Below are positions 5,202 through 5,346 of a DNA stretch of 5,346 bases, in pieces. Below the pieces are notes generated by a model. The model ran no database searches. It had not been told where the DNA came from and saw nothing but the letters and a program-made list of their open reading frames with translations. A program made the position numbers and the translations under genes. The stretch spans positions 1 through 5,346 of the forward strand of contig JAKBAL010000189.1 in assembly GCA_021809225.1 (NCBI GenBank), in the 5' to 3' direction. Within the stretch, counting starts at the first letter, position 1, and the number at the start of each line of letters is the position of its first letter. This DNA comes from Pseudomonadota bacterium. Its GTDB lineage: Bacteria; Pseudomonadota; Alphaproteobacteria; UBA9655.

Positions 5202-5346
5202 ATGAAGAATTTGATGAAAGAGGTTATGATAGCAATGGTTTTAACGTTGATAGGGCTTTCGGCGCAGGCTGAGATTATTTCAACCAAAACCATGAAAGGC
5301 GTGCAAGCTAAAATTGAGGATATCCTCAAGACTCAAAATGCTGCTA
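5202..5346 (+). CDS. Start of an exported protein (3' truncated by window)
   Basis: ATG at 5202-5204 opens a frame that continues uninterrupted to the window end (48 full codons). AGAGG lies 6 nt upstream, a good ribosome site. Residues 1-23 are a Sec signal peptide: K2 and K6, hydrophobic core VMIAMVLTLIGLS, cleavage after AQA (21-23). The mature part begins EIISTKTMKGVQAKIEDIL, then KTQNAA. A start of EII-S/E-T followed by a helix is reminiscent of exported DUF2608 (HAD-like) proteins, in which a DxDxT-type motif would follow shortly after, but that region is outside the window, so this is only a guess. The gene faces away from the transposase remnant; the 196 bp before it (5006-5201) contain no other gene and only weak promoter-like hexamers. 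Confidence 0.75.
   Translation, partial: MKNLMKEVMIAMVLTLIGLSAQAEIISTKTMKGVQAKIEDILKTQNAA

Overview
The window is AT-rich bacterial DNA. Two of its genes carry Sec signal peptides followed directly by an acidic stretch, and one of these encodes a eukaryote-like F-box plus leucine-rich-repeat protein. Together with a decayed transposase and loose gene spacing, this suggests an intracellular bacterium of protists or other eukaryotes. An alphaproteobacterium of the Holosporales/Paracaedibacter type is my best guess, from general familiarity with such proteins; no 16S or similar marker is present to prove it.

Layout. Positions 1-195 (+) hold the 3' end of a probable beta-lactamase-family serine hydrolase, cut by the window start. 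Converging on it, with a 33-bp overlap of the 3' ends, is a NUDIX hydrolase (163-648, -; the frame is open back to 756). Next come three more minus-strand genes: an exported P-loop kinase-like protein (791-1750), an AlaX-type alanyl-tRNA editing protein (1892-2536) and the exported F-box/LRR protein (2637-4511, TTG start). The gaps between these four genes are 100-142 bp, so they are probably separate transcription units and not one tight operon. From 4512 to 5201 there is no intact gene: it holds the leader of the LRR gene, a perfect hairpin at 4586-4600, and a transposase remnant (4688-5005, -) with a 9-C run. At 5202 a new plus-strand gene with a signal peptide begins and runs off the window end.

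Function. NUDIX and AlaX are housekeeping or quality-control enzymes (nucleotide clean-up, and removal of wrongly attached amino acids from tRNA-Ala). The exported kinase-like protein, the LRR protein and the last gene would act outside the cytoplasm. The most interesting object is the LRR protein: signal peptide, Asp/Lys 9-bp repeat tract, F-box-like segment, and 15 tandem 28-residue RNase-inhibitor-type LRRs that expanded in blocks of four. This architecture fits a host-directed adaptor, for example one that recruits host ubiquitin ligase, but that is inference.
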